In this document: positions 1 to 6,214 of the stretch, in pieces
Position numbering within the stretch: position 1 is the stretch's first letter
Layout of the letters: each line of letters starts with the position of its first letter
NCBI GenBank assembly: GCA_012719255.1
Contig: JAAYAS010000123.1
Coordinates: 1-10,921 of the forward strand
Length of the DNA stretch: 10,921 nucleotides
Source: Microbacteriaceae bacterium
GTDB lineage: Bacteria > Actinomycetota > Actinomycetes > Actinomycetales > Microbacteriaceae
Direction of reading: 5' to 3'
Made by a program: the position numbers and the translations under genes
Notes under the pieces: generated by a model
Seen by the model: only the letters and a program-made list of their open reading frames with translations
Databases searched by the model: none
What the model was told of the DNA's origin: nothing

Positions 1-73
1 CGCCGAGCAGGTCGGTGGCCTTGCCCTTGCCTTCGTCGCCCCACTGGCTGCCGATGATTGCTACGCCTGCCAT
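1..73 (-). CDS. purA: Adenylosuccinate synthase, N-terminal fragment
   Basis: Only the first 24 codons lie inside the window; the gene continues past the left edge. The start is the ATG read on the minus strand from 73. The peptide has the family's N-terminal signature: a hydrophobic strand, then GSQWGDEGKGK and a DLLG helix start, which is the GTP phosphate-binding loop of PurA. The enzyme makes adenylosuccinate from IMP, aspartate and GTP, the first committed step to AMP, in the cytosol. A purine-rich GAGGCGGA stretch about 6 bases before the ATG (read on the minus strand) is a plausible ribosome binding site. The gene is divergent from the membrane-protein gene to its right. Identity is secure despite the short fragment because the motif is highly specific. 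Confidence 0.93.
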   Translation of the reverse strand, partial: MAGVAIIGSQWGDEGKGKATDLLG

Positions 74-196
74 GCTCGTCCGCCTCGATTCTGCTGGATG
101 GAGCGCGCGGCACTGCACGTCGCGCGCGTTGGAGGACCAACCCCGAATCATACCGCTGTCGCATGGCCGGGCGGGTGGGAGCGCGGCTCGCCGCAG

Positions 197-202
197 TACG
201 AT
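197..202 (+). promoter_or_regulatory. TANNNT -10 element (TACGAT), leaderless-type
   Basis: TACGAT ends exactly six bases before the ATG at 209, the spacing expected when transcription starts on the first base of the start codon. No convincing -35 is seen. This element is the main reason for choosing 209 rather than the ATG at 251 as the start of the downstream gene. Confidence 0.45.
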
Positions 203-208
203 TCCCCA

Positions 209-2290
209 ATGCATCCCGACCGCGGATGCGCGCGAACGACAGGACCGGGAATGTTCGAGTTCCGCGAGCACGGCGGGATGCTCTGGGAGATCCGACCGCT
301 CGAGAGCCCCGATGAGCTGTTCGGCGCGTCGATCGCCTACGGCCTGTTCGACGAGCCGGTCGCCGAGCACGGCGCGCTGCAGATCGCCGCGGAGCACCTG
401 CGCCGCGAGCTGAGCCGCCCGCTCGAGCTGCCCGACGGCGTGTACGTGCCGAGCATCGACGTCGAGGCGCATCCGGCGCTGCTCGCGATCCGGGTGCGCG
501 GCCGCCGCGATGCGATCGAAGCCGTGCAGCGCCGGTGGCACGCCGTGTTCGAGCAGGCGACGGTCGATCCGGCGACGCCGATGGCGCCGCTCCCGCCGCT
601 CGCGACTCCCGGCTGGCAGGCCGATCTCGCCGTGCGCGCGCCCGGCACCGGCCCGCTGCTCAGCGCGCTCGGCGCGCCCGCCCCCGGGGCCGCGGCCCGC
701 GCCGAGACGCTGCTGCGCGAGCTGTCGCCGCGCGCCCGCCGGCACCGGTGCCTGCTCACGGTTTCGGACCCGTCGCTGATGTCGGTCATCGACTGGCCGC
801 CGGCGCCCGCGGCGCCCCGGCCCGACGCGCCGCCGACGCCGTTCGCCGAGCGGCCCGGCAACGGCTTCGGGGCCGTGCACTCGCCCCTCGACGACCTGCT
901 GTGGACCCAGCTGCTGCCGCGCACCCCCGACGGCTTCGCCGCCCTGCAGGTCGTGCGCGGGGCGGCCGAGCGCGAGATCACCGCGATCGCGCCGCGCGGC
1001 CGCGACGGCCGCCCGACGGTCGTGCAGATCTCGACGCTCACCCTGGCCCGCGACCTGCTCGTGCGGGTCGCCACCGACGCCCCGCTCACCATCCCGCAGC
1101 GCCGGCAGCTCGTCGAACGGCTCGTCACCGCGCCGATGCCGTACGCCGACCCGCTGCTGCGCGACGCGGTGGCGGCGGCCGAGCAGACCGATCTCCACGG
1201 CTTCGCGCGCCTCGACCGGCTCTTCGGGGCGCCCCCGGCGCCGGCCCCCAGCATCGCCGGGGTGCGCGCCGCGCTCGCCCAGGCGAGCCGCACGACCCAC
1301 CTGAAGCTGCCCCGCATCGCGCCGGTGCTCGGCGGCGACCCGGCCGCCGCGACGAGCGATCTGCCGTTCTTGGTCGCACCGATCGACGCCATCCCGCGTC
1401 AGCGCTTCGGGTCGGTGCTCCCGAAGCAGCGCCTCCGCACCATCGGCGAGCACGTCGGCGTGCTCGGCCTCGACGGCGCGAAGCTCGTCGACGCGACGCC
1501 CCGGGCGTTCGGCGATCCCGCGGCGCGGGCCGGGCGCGAGGGCGTCGACCTCGACCGGCTCATCGCGGTGTACACGTCGAACGCCGACGGCGGCGCCGAG
1601 ACGTCGCCGACCGGCCGCCCCGACATCCTGATGCTCGTCGACGACCGGCTGCGCCACCTCACGATCGTCCCGGCCCTGTTCGCGCGGCGCGGGCGGCTCG
1701 AGCGGCTGCTCGAGGAGCGCACGGCCGGCGCTCCCCGCATCCACTCCCCCGGACTCGCGCCGTCGGCCGCGGCGCTCACCGCCATCGCCCGCAAGCAGCG
1801 GCGCACGAGCGCCGTCCTCTACGGGGTCGCGGCGGTGATGGTGGGCGGCGTCCTCGCGCTCGCGATCGGCCAGGCCATCGAGGAGCGCAGCCGGCCCACC
1901 GAGCCGGTGCGGCACGAGACCGGCACCGCCGTCGAGCTCGACCACGGCACGACGGTCACCGTCGAGTCGATCGAGCGCGAGCCCGAGGGGGCGCCCGACG
2001 GCGTCAACGTCGCGACCGTCGAGTACTGCGCCGGCGAGGGCGGCCACGGCGGCGCGCTCGGCACCGAGGAGTGGTTCGAGCCAGCGAACTTCAGGATGTG
2101 GCGCGGCGCCGTCGAGCTCGACCGGATGATCGCGGGGCTCGAGCGCGAGGTCGATCCGCACCGGATGTGGGCGAACACCTGCGAGGTCGGCACCATCGCC
2201 TACCTCGACGGCGGCGACGGCGAGCTCTACGTCGTGTTCGAGAACGCCGACGGCCACATGGCGCGCTGGAACGCCCCGCCGGGCGAGTAG
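209..2290 (+). CDS. Single-pass membrane protein with faintly M16-like N-terminus, function unknown
   Basis: This is a 693-residue protein I do not recognise at family level. Residues about 1-530 are soluble, Ala/Pro/Arg-rich and lack a signal peptide. One strong membrane segment lies at about 535-556, just after a basic KQRR stretch, so the N-terminal part should be cytosolic and the last 135 or so residues outside. That outer part is acidic, contains two Cys and is beta-rich, loosely like DUF4352-type domains. Near the N-terminus, DEP followed by an EH pair (D48, E62, H63) resembles the DEP...HxxEH segment of M16 metallopeptidases, but the first zinc His is not in place, so any relationship would be to a non-catalytic member. 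The reading frame is open further upstream to 98. ATG 209 is preferred because TACGAT sits six bases before it; ATG 251, with AGGA about 6 bases upstream, is the alternative and would start closer to the recognisable fold. It converges on the DUF3151 gene. Confidence 0.8.
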   Translation: MHPDRGCARTTGPGMFEFREHGGMLWEIRPLESPDELFGASIAYGLFDEPVAEHGALQIAAEHLRRELSRPLELPDGVYVPSIDVEAHPALLAIRVRGRRDAIEAVQRRWHAVFEQATVDPATPMAPLPPLATPGWQADLAVRAPGTGPLLSALGAPAPGAAARAETLLRELSPRARRHRCLLTVSDPSLMSVIDWPPAPAAPRPDAPPTPFAERPGNGFGAVHSPLDDLLWTQLLPRTPDGFAALQVVRGAAEREITAIAPRGRDGRPTVVQISTLTLARDLLVRVATDAPLTIPQRRQLVERLVTAPMPYADPLLRDAVAAAEQTDLHGFARLDRLFGAPPAPAPSIAGVRAALAQASRTTHLKLPRIAPVLGGDPAAATSDLPFLVAPIDAIPRQRFGSVLPKQRLRTIGEHVGVLGLDGAKLVDATPRAFGDPAARAGREGVDLDRLIAVYTSNADGGAETSPTGRPDILMLVDDRLRHLTIVPALFARRGRLERLLEERTAGAPRIHSPGLAPSAAALTAIARKQRRTSAVLYGVAAVMVGGVLALAIGQAIEERSRPTEPVRHETGTAVELDHGTTVTVESIEREPEGAPDGVNVATVEYCAGEGGHGGALGTEEWFEPANFRMWRGAVELDRMIAGLEREVDPHRMWANTCEVGTIAYLDGGDGELYVVFENADGHMARWNAPPGE

Positions 2291-2301
2291 CGCCCATCGG
2301 G

Positions 2302-2331
2302 GCCGGGGGCGGCGCTCGTGCCGCCCCCGGC
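2302..2331. terminator. Bidirectional terminator-like hairpin between convergent genes
   Basis: A perfect 12-bp inverted repeat (2302-2313 GCCGGGGGCGGC against 2320-2331) has a 6-base loop. It sits in the 45-base gap between the stop at 2290 and the stop of the minus-strand DUF3151 gene at 2336. It has no U-run in either direction, as is common in high-GC actinomycetes. It can serve both genes. Confidence 0.7.
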
Positions 2332-2335
2332 GGCG

Positions 2336-2773
2336 TCAGCGGCCCTCGGACTCCGCGGCGATCGCGTCGGCGGCGGTCGGGTCGGCGTCGCGCAGCAGCG
2401 CGTCGAGCCGCTCGACCTCGCCGGCCTCGCCGATGTCCTCGGCGGCGCGGCGCAGCAGCCAGAAGCAGCGGAGCACGCCGCGGTTCGGCTCGTGCGACCA
2501 CGGCACCGGGCCCTGCCCGCGCCAGCCCGCCTTGCGCAACGCATCCAGGCCGCGGTGGTAGCCGACGCGGGCGTACGCGTACGCGACCAGCCGCATCCCC
2601 TTGCGGTGGGCCGATTCGGCGGCCTCGGCCCAGGCGAGCGACGAGGTCGGGTGCTTCTCGACGATCGCCTCGTTCGCGGCGAGATCGTCGGGGAGGTTGC
2701 TGAGGTCGTCGAGCACGTCGGGCTCGGCGGGGAGCCGGGTCTCGGGGATGCCGAGGAGGTTCTGCGCGTCCAT
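2336..2773 (-). CDS. DUF3151 family protein
   Basis: This 145-residue protein matches the DUF3151 family of actinobacteria as I know it (mycobacterial Rv0360c type) in length and composition. Recognisable stretches are the acidic N-terminal LPAEPDVLDDLSNLPDDLAA, a central SSLAWAEAAESAHRKG helix, a YAYARVGYHRGLDALRKAGWRG segment and a CFWLLRRAAEDIGE helix. Several stretches look like TPR-type helical hairpins. It has no signal peptide or membrane segment, so it is probably cytosolic. The biochemical role is unknown. The start is fixed by a TAGCAT -10 element six bases upstream of the ATG, which suggests a leaderless message. The gene lies close to purA, as in mycobacteria, and is divergent from the FMN-riboswitch operon. 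Confidence 0.85.
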   Translation of the reverse strand: MDAQNLLGIPETRLPAEPDVLDDLSNLPDDLAANEAIVEKHPTSSLAWAEAAESAHRKGMRLVAYAYARVGYHRGLDALRKAGWRGQGPVPWSHEPNRGVLRCFWLLRRAAEDIGEAGEVERLDALLRDADPTAADAIAAESEGR

Positions 2774-2779
2774 GACCGG

Positions 2780-2785
2780 ATGCTA
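2780..2785 (-). promoter_or_regulatory. TANNNT -10 element (TAGCAT), leaderless-type, for DUF3151
   Basis: Read on the minus strand, TAGCAT is followed by six bases (CCGGTC) and then the ATG at 2773. This is the geometry for initiation at the A of the start codon. No Shine-Dalgarno is visible, which fits a leaderless mRNA. Confidence 0.5.
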
Positions 2786-2845
2786 TCCCGGCCGCCTCGG
2801 CGCCCGATCATGACGGCGCGGGATGCGCATCCGGCGGTCGTGCCG

Positions 2846-2851
2846 TAACCT
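2846..2851 (+). promoter_or_regulatory. Probable -10 element (TAACCT) of the riboswitch operon
   Basis: TAACCT fits TANNNT and would place the transcription start near 2858, four bases before the first base of the riboswitch P1 helix at 2862. No clear -35 lies at normal distance. It is supported mainly by its position just ahead of the aptamer. Confidence 0.45.
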
Positions 2852-2861
2852 GGCACGCAAC

Positions 2862-3006
2862 CACGTGCACCGGGGTCGGTGAAAGTCCGAGCCGGCGGTA
2901 CAGTCCGCGACCCGCGTCGCGACCCCCGAGCGATCGGGCGAACGAGGCGGCTGAGCTGGTGAGATTCCAGCACCGACGGTGAAAGTCCGGAGGGGAGGCG
3001 CACGTG
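2862..3006 (+). promoter_or_regulatory. FMN riboswitch aptamer (RFN element)
   Basis: The conserved RFN blocks are present in order: GGTGAAAGTCC, then GCCGGCGGTA and GTCCGCGACCCGC near the 5' side; GGTGAGATTCCAGCACCGACGG and GTGAAAGTCCGGAGGGGAGG on the 3' side. P1 is formed by CACGTGC (2862-2868) pairing perfectly with GCACGTG (3000-3006). The peripheral part at about 2915-2950 is variable and longer than the minimum. FMN binding to this class lowers expression of riboflavin synthesis or uptake genes. Here it precedes the two transporter genes, so it assigns their substrate. The 98 bases from 3007 to the start codon form the expression platform, described separately. Confidence 0.96.
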
Positions 3007-3009
3007 CCC

Positions 3010-3031
3010 GGCGATCGGCTCGACGATCGCC
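3010..3031 (+). promoter_or_regulatory. Hairpin at the start of the riboswitch expression platform
   Basis: GGCGATCG (3010-3017) and CGATCGCC (3024-3031) form a perfect 8-bp stem with a 6-base loop, directly after P1. No U-run follows, so it is not a classical terminator. It may insulate the aptamer from the region that covers the ribosome binding site. Confidence 0.5.
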
Positions 3032-3064
3032 AGGCCGTTCCGGCGAACGCACGCTCGCCCGCAG

Positions 3065-3101
3065 CTCCCCTCGCACTCCCGGTCACCCGACCAGAGGAGA
3101 G
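3065..3101 (+). promoter_or_regulatory. Anti-Shine-Dalgarno strand and ribosome binding site of ribX
   Basis: The ribosome binding site AGAGGAGA (3093-3100) ends four bases before the ATG at 3105. Upstream, CTCCCCTC (3065-3072) can pair with GAGGAGAG (3094-3101) with one mismatch. It is also the exact complement of GAGGGGAG (2990-2997) in the 3' side of the aptamer. These two alternative pairings make a plausible translational switch. Confidence 0.55.
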
Positions 3102-3104
3102 CGA

Positions 3105-3959
3105 ATGACCGGCACCGCACGCCGCAGCGCCGTCCAGCGCGCCGCCGCGCGCCACTGGCCGCGCGTCGCCGCGCCGGCCGCGCTCGCCGTCACCGCGCTC
3201 ACCGTGTGGGAGCTCGTCGTGCGCGCCGGGCTCGTCCGCGAGGCGTTCCTGCCGGCGCCCTCCTCGCTCGCCGTCCGCTTCGGCCACGAGCTCGCGAACG
3301 GCCCCCTCCTCGCCCACACCGGCGTCACCGTCTCCGAGGCGCTGCTCGGCACGCTGTTCGCGATCCTCGTCGCGGTGCCGCTCGGCTACCTCATCGCCCG
3401 GGTGAGCTGGGTCGACATGGCCGTCACCCCCTACGTCACCGCCTCGCAGGCGATCCCCGCGGTCGCGGTGGCGCCCCTGCTCGCGCTCTGGATCGGCTAC
3501 GGGCTCACCCCCATCGCGATCCTCTGCGCCGTCGTCGCGTTCTTCCCGATGCTCATCACCACCGTGCTCGGCGTGCGCGCCCTGCCCCGCGACGTGCTCG
3601 AGGCCGCCCGCCTCGACGGCGCCTCGTGGTGGCAGTCGCTCGTGTGGGTCGAGTCGCCGATCGCGCTGCCGAGCGTGCTCGCCGGCATCCGCGCCGGCAT
3701 GGCGCTGTCGGTGACCGGCGCCGTCGTCGGCGAGTTCACGATGGGCGGCCGCGGCCTCGGCATGCTGCTCACCCTCTACCGCGACGCGAACGACACCGCG
3801 GGGCTCTTCGCCACGCTGATCATGCTCGCCCTGCTCGCGGTCGGCCTGTTCACCGTGCTGCGCGTGCTCGAGGCGGTCGTCCGCGCCCGCCGGCGCGCCC
3901 GCCGCATGCACCGCGACCGCGACGCGAACGGCAGCGCCGCCCTCCACCTCACCGTCTGA
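3105..3959 (+). CDS. ribX: Flavin ABC transporter permease (RibX/ThiX type)
   Basis: This 284-residue inner-membrane permease belongs to the BPD_transp_1 family, SsuC/ThiX-like. A basic N-terminus precedes a first membrane helix at about 21-39, and several further hydrophobic segments follow across the core, about six in all. The cytoplasmic EAA loop starts at residue 166 (EAARLDGASWWQ, ending SVLAG) and is the contact site for the ATPase. The C-terminus is Arg-rich. The start is the ATG preceded by AGAGGAGA; the frame is open upstream into the riboswitch but that is not translated. By sequence alone the substrate could be a thiamine precursor, nitrate/sulfonate or another small molecule. The FMN riboswitch makes riboflavin or another flavin most likely, as in the RibXY systems described for other bacteria. 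No ATP-binding subunit is encoded nearby, so one must be supplied elsewhere. Confidence 0.85.
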   Translation: MTGTARRSAVQRAAARHWPRVAAPAALAVTALTVWELVVRAGLVREAFLPAPSSLAVRFGHELANGPLLAHTGVTVSEALLGTLFAILVAVPLGYLIARVSWVDMAVTPYVTASQAIPAVAVAPLLALWIGYGLTPIAILCAVVAFFPMLITTVLGVRALPRDVLEAARLDGASWWQSLVWVESPIALPSVLAGIRAGMALSVTGAVVGEFTMGGRGLGMLLTLYRDANDTAGLFATLIMLALLAVGLFTVLRVLEAVVRARRRARRMHRDRDANGSAALHLTV

Positions 3960-4007
3960 CGAGCTCCGTCCCGCATCCCTGCCCCCGCCCCGCCCCGCCC
4001 CATCCCG

Positions 4008-4060
4008 CCCCGAGAATCCGACCGGTAGTTGCACCGGCGAGTACCGGTCGGGGGACGGGG
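4008..4060 (+). repeat. Two-tier hairpin upstream of ribY (copy 1 of a 34-nt element)
   Basis: The core at 4018-4051 has a 10-bp perfect outer stem (CCGACCGGTA with TACCGGTCGG), a G/G mismatch, a 4-bp inner stem (TTGC with GCGA, one G-U) and a 4-base loop. An outer CCCCG/CGGGG pairing (4008-4012 with 4056-4060) can lengthen it across an internal loop. It ends 26 bases before the ribY ATG. In gene-sense orientation its 34-base core differs at only four positions from the copy at 10462-10495. It is preceded by a C-rich run containing CGCCC repeats (about 3985-4012). Confidence 0.75.
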
Positions 4061-4086
4061 CGACGCACCACCGAAAGAAGCACCCC

Positions 4087-5121
4087 ATGACCGCATCCCC
4101 CGCCCGCCGCCTCCTGCGCGCCGCCGCCGTCGCCGCCGCCGCGGCGCTCGCCCTCGCCGGCTGCGCGACCGGCGCCGCCGACCCCGACGGCACCGGCGCC
4201 GCACCGAGCGGTGACCCGATCACCGTCGGCCTCACCTACACCCCGAACATCCAGTTCGCGCCGTTCTACGTCGCCGACGAGCTCGGCTACTTCGACGAGG
4301 CCGGCGTGAACGTCGAGCTCCGCCACCACGGCGAGAGCGAGGGCCTGTTCACCGCGCTCGAGGCCGGCACCGAGCAGCTCGTCTACGCCGGCGGCGACGA
4401 GATCGTGCAGGCCGTCGCCGGCGGCGTGCCGATCACCTCGGTCGCGACGATCTACAGCACCTACCCGGCCGTGCTCATCGTGCCCGCCGACTCGCCGATC
4501 CAGTCGGCCGACGACCTCGCCGGCCACTCGGTCGGCATCCCCGGCCCGTTCGGCCAGACCTGGTTCGCGCTGCAGGCGCTGCTCGACCGCTCGGGCCTCG
4601 ACGAGTCGCAGGTCGACGTGCAGCACATCGGCTACACCCAGCAGGCCGCGCTCACCACCGACAAGGTCGACGCCGTGATGGGCTTCTCGAACAACGACGC
4701 CGTGCAGTTCGAGGCGAGCGGCTTCCCCGTGCGGATCATCGACGCCGTCGACCCCGACGCCCCGACGCTCGTCGGCCCCGCGCTCGGCGCCGCCACCTCG
4801 CTCGTCGAGGAGCGCGGCGACGACGTCACCGCCGTGCTCGAGGCCGTCGAGCGCGCGATCGAGTACGTCGCCGAGAACCCCGAGGAGACCGTCGAGATCG
4901 CCGCGAAGCACATCCCGACCCTCACCACCGACGAGGCGAAGGCCTCGGCGCTCGCCACCCTCGAGGCGACGATCCCGCTGATGGAGCCTGCCGACGGCGC
5001 CGAGCCGCTCGTCAACGACGAGGATGCCTGGGCGGCGATGTGCGAGTTCATGCCGGCCGCCGGCCTCATCGAGGGCGAGGTCGACTGCGCCGCCGCGTAC
5101 ACGAACGAGCTGCTGCCGTAG
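4087..5121 (+). CDS. ribY: Flavin-binding lipoprotein of ABC importer (RibY/ThiY type)
   Basis: This 344-residue substrate-binding protein begins with a lipoprotein signal: Arg-rich n-region, Ala-rich core and lipobox LAGC with the lipidated Cys at 26. The mature protein starts with an acidic spacer. The fold is NMT1/THI5-like: ITVGLTYTPNIQFAPFYVADELGYFDEAGVNVEL, an EAGTEQLVYAGGDEIVQA segment, and VGIPGPFGQTW. These resemble ThiY and other pyrimidine-precursor binders. It should sit on the outer face of the membrane and deliver substrate to the permease encoded 127 bases upstream. The FMN riboswitch ahead of the pair argues for riboflavin. The start ATG has a weak GAAAGAAG site 6 bases upstream. 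The ribX-ribY gap holds a conserved hairpin that could tune ribY expression separately. A strong hairpin after the stop ends the operon. Confidence 0.87.
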   Translation: MTASPARRLLRAAAVAAAAALALAGCATGAADPDGTGAAPSGDPITVGLTYTPNIQFAPFYVADELGYFDEAGVNVELRHHGESEGLFTALEAGTEQLVYAGGDEIVQAVAGGVPITSVATIYSTYPAVLIVPADSPIQSADDLAGHSVGIPGPFGQTWFALQALLDRSGLDESQVDVQHIGYTQQAALTTDKVDAVMGFSNNDAVQFEASGFPVRIIDAVDPDAPTLVGPALGAATSLVEERGDDVTAVLEAVERAIEYVAENPEETVEIAAKHIPTLTTDEAKASALATLEATIPLMEPADGAEPLVNDEDAWAAMCEFMPAAGLIEGEVDCAAAYTNELLP

Positions 5122-5141
5122 CCGCGGCGCACCTGCCGGCT

Positions 5142-5175
5142 CGGGCCGGGAGCCGCGACGGCGGCTCCCGGCCCG
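5142..5175 (+). terminator. Intrinsic-type terminator of the ribXY operon
   Basis: A perfect 14-bp stem (5142-5155 CGGGCCGGGAGCCG with 5162-5175) has a 6-base loop and lies 20 bases after the ribY stop. It is followed by TTGCG rather than a U-run. Confidence 0.8.
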
Positions 5176-5199
5176 TTGCGCGGAGGGCCCTGCCCTTCG

Positions 5200-5291
5200 A
5201 GAGCGATGGGAGATTTCCGATCGGTGCGCGCTCATGGATCGGAGCGGGAATCATGCGGGTGCCTCCGCGGGCCCGCGGAGGCCATCGCTCT
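5200..5291 (+). other. Nested inverted repeats, candidate structured element between ribY and the methyltransferase gene
   Basis: AGAGCGATGG (5200-5209) is perfectly complementary to CCATCGCTCT (5282-5291). Inside this pair lie a stem from 5212 to 5252 (CCGATC 5217-5222 with GATCGG 5237-5242, extendable by GATT/AATC ends) and a perfect 22-bp palindrome at 5261-5282 (half-site GCCTCCGCGGG). Together they can draw a three-way junction. TTGACG, a -35-like hexamer, begins at 5291. It could be a structured leader, an operator, or remnants of palindromic repeats. Confidence 0.4.
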
Positions 5292-5375
5292 TGACGGGAT
5301 GGTCAGCCTCGCGTCGGGCAGAATGAGCGGCACTCGAAGGGCGAGAACGGACGGCGGAGGACGGGGTCGAGGCGG

Positions 5376-6071
5376 ATGCAGCAGCGCGATGACGAGCCGG
5401 GGGCCTCGGAGGAGGTCGTCGACGAGGACGGCCGCACCGTCGAGGTGCCCGAGCCGACCGGTCCGATCGAGCTGCCGGGCGTCGGCCCCTGGCAGGGCGA
5501 GTGGCCCGACGACCCCCGCTACGACCCCGAGCTGCTGCAGCACGGCGACCGCCGCAACGTGATCGACCGCTTCCGCTACTGGACGATGGCGGCGATCGTC
5601 GAGCAGCTCGACGCCGAGCGGCACCCCTTCCACGTCGCCATCGAGAACTGGCAGCACGACCTCAACATCGGCTCGATCGTGCGCTCGGCGAACGCGTTCG
5701 GCGCCCGCGCCGTGCACATCGTCGGCCGCAAGCGCTGGAACCGCCGCGGCGCGATGGTCACCGACCGCTACCAGCACGTCGAGCACCACGAGACCGCGGC
5801 CGCGTTCGTCGAGCGGATGCGGGAGCTCGGGCTCGCGGTCGTCGCCGTCGACAACGTGGCCGGCTCGCTGCCGATCGAGACGACGCCGCTGCCCGAGCGG
5901 TGCGTGCTCGTGTTCGGGCAGGAGGGGCCGGGGCTGTCGGCGGAGATGCTCGCGGCGGCCGATGCCGTGATCGGCATCACCCAGTTCGGGTCGACGCGGT
6001 CGATCAACGCCGCGGCGGCCGCGGCGGTGGTGATGCACGACTGGGTGCTGCAGCACCGGTACGGGCGGTAG
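5376..6071 (+). CDS. SpoU/TrmH-family SPOUT RNA 2'-O-methyltransferase
   Basis: This 231-residue protein contains all three SPOUT signature motifs. Motif 1 is NIGSIVRSANAFGA (from N97, with the catalytic Arg at 103), motif 2 is VLVFGQEGPGLS (F180-G186) and motif 3 is ITQFGSTRSINAAAAAAVVM (S206-N211). Motifs 2 and 3 form the SAM-binding trefoil knot. About 90 residues precede the fold; the first half of that stretch is acidic and Pro-rich. The protein should methylate a ribose 2'-OH in tRNA or rRNA; the exact target cannot be read from the sequence. No in-frame start is better placed upstream: GGAGGA at 5356-5361 lies 14 bases before the ATG, rather far, so the exact start is moderately uncertain. 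It converges on the pyrE operon, and the pairing of such a methyltransferase with pyrE also occurs in mycobacteria. Confidence 0.92.
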   Translation: MQQRDDEPGASEEVVDEDGRTVEVPEPTGPIELPGVGPWQGEWPDDPRYDPELLQHGDRRNVIDRFRYWTMAAIVEQLDAERHPFHVAIENWQHDLNIGSIVRSANAFGARAVHIVGRKRWNRRGAMVTDRYQHVEHHETAAAFVERMRELGLAVVAVDNVAGSLPIETTPLPERCVLVFGQEGPGLSAEMLAAADAVIGITQFGSTRSINAAAAAAVVMHDWVLQHRYGR

Positions 6072-6110
6072 GGCGGGGCGGCTCGGGTGCACCGCCGGCT
6101 GAGACCGTCG

Positions 6111-6131
6111 GCCCTTCGACAGGCTGAGGGC
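6111..6131. repeat. Dispersed CCCTTCGACA-type repeat (LSLSKG signature)
   Basis: This short element begins GCCCTTCGACAGG and ends GCTGAGGGC, with 5-base GCCCT/AGGGC ends that can pair. It matches, with minor differences, the widespread CCCTTCGAC..GCTCAGGG repeat; its minus-strand translation gives the familiar ALSLSKG string. It lies in the 143-base gap between the convergent genes ending at 6071 and 6215. Confidence 0.6.
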
Positions 6132-6164
6132 GGGGCGGCAGCTCATGGCGCGGGGGCCGGCTGA

Positions 6165-6181
6165 GCTCGCCGGCGGCGAGC
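6165..6181. terminator. Hairpin in the convergent gap before the pyrE operon end
   Basis: GCTCGCC (6165-6171) and GGCGAGC (6175-6181) pair perfectly with a 3-base loop. It lies 34 bases beyond the minus-strand stop at 6215 and could end that operon. There is no U-run. Confidence 0.4.
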
Positions 6182-6214
6182 GTCCGCCCTTCGGCGGCGC
6201 AGGGCCGCGGCGGG

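Noticed and set aside
98..208. Upstream extension of the long membrane-protein frame to ATG 98
   Set aside because: The added 37 residues overlap the purA upstream region, show no promoter or binding site in support, and the TANNNT element at 197-202 would lie inside the gene.
2979..3104. In-frame upstream extension of ribX
   Set aside because: It reads through the 3' part of the FMN aptamer; the ATG at 3105 has a good ribosome binding site and the usual permease N-terminus.
4008..4060. TPP riboswitch or terminator between ribX and ribY
   Set aside because: No thi-box consensus is present, and the same hairpin occurs upstream of an unrelated gene, so it is treated as a shared element.
2808..4235. 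Long minus-strand frame of 475 codons opposite ribX
   Set aside because: It is antisense to a clear transporter gene and riboswitch; its Arg/Gly/Asp-rich composition is the usual shadow of high-GC coding DNA.
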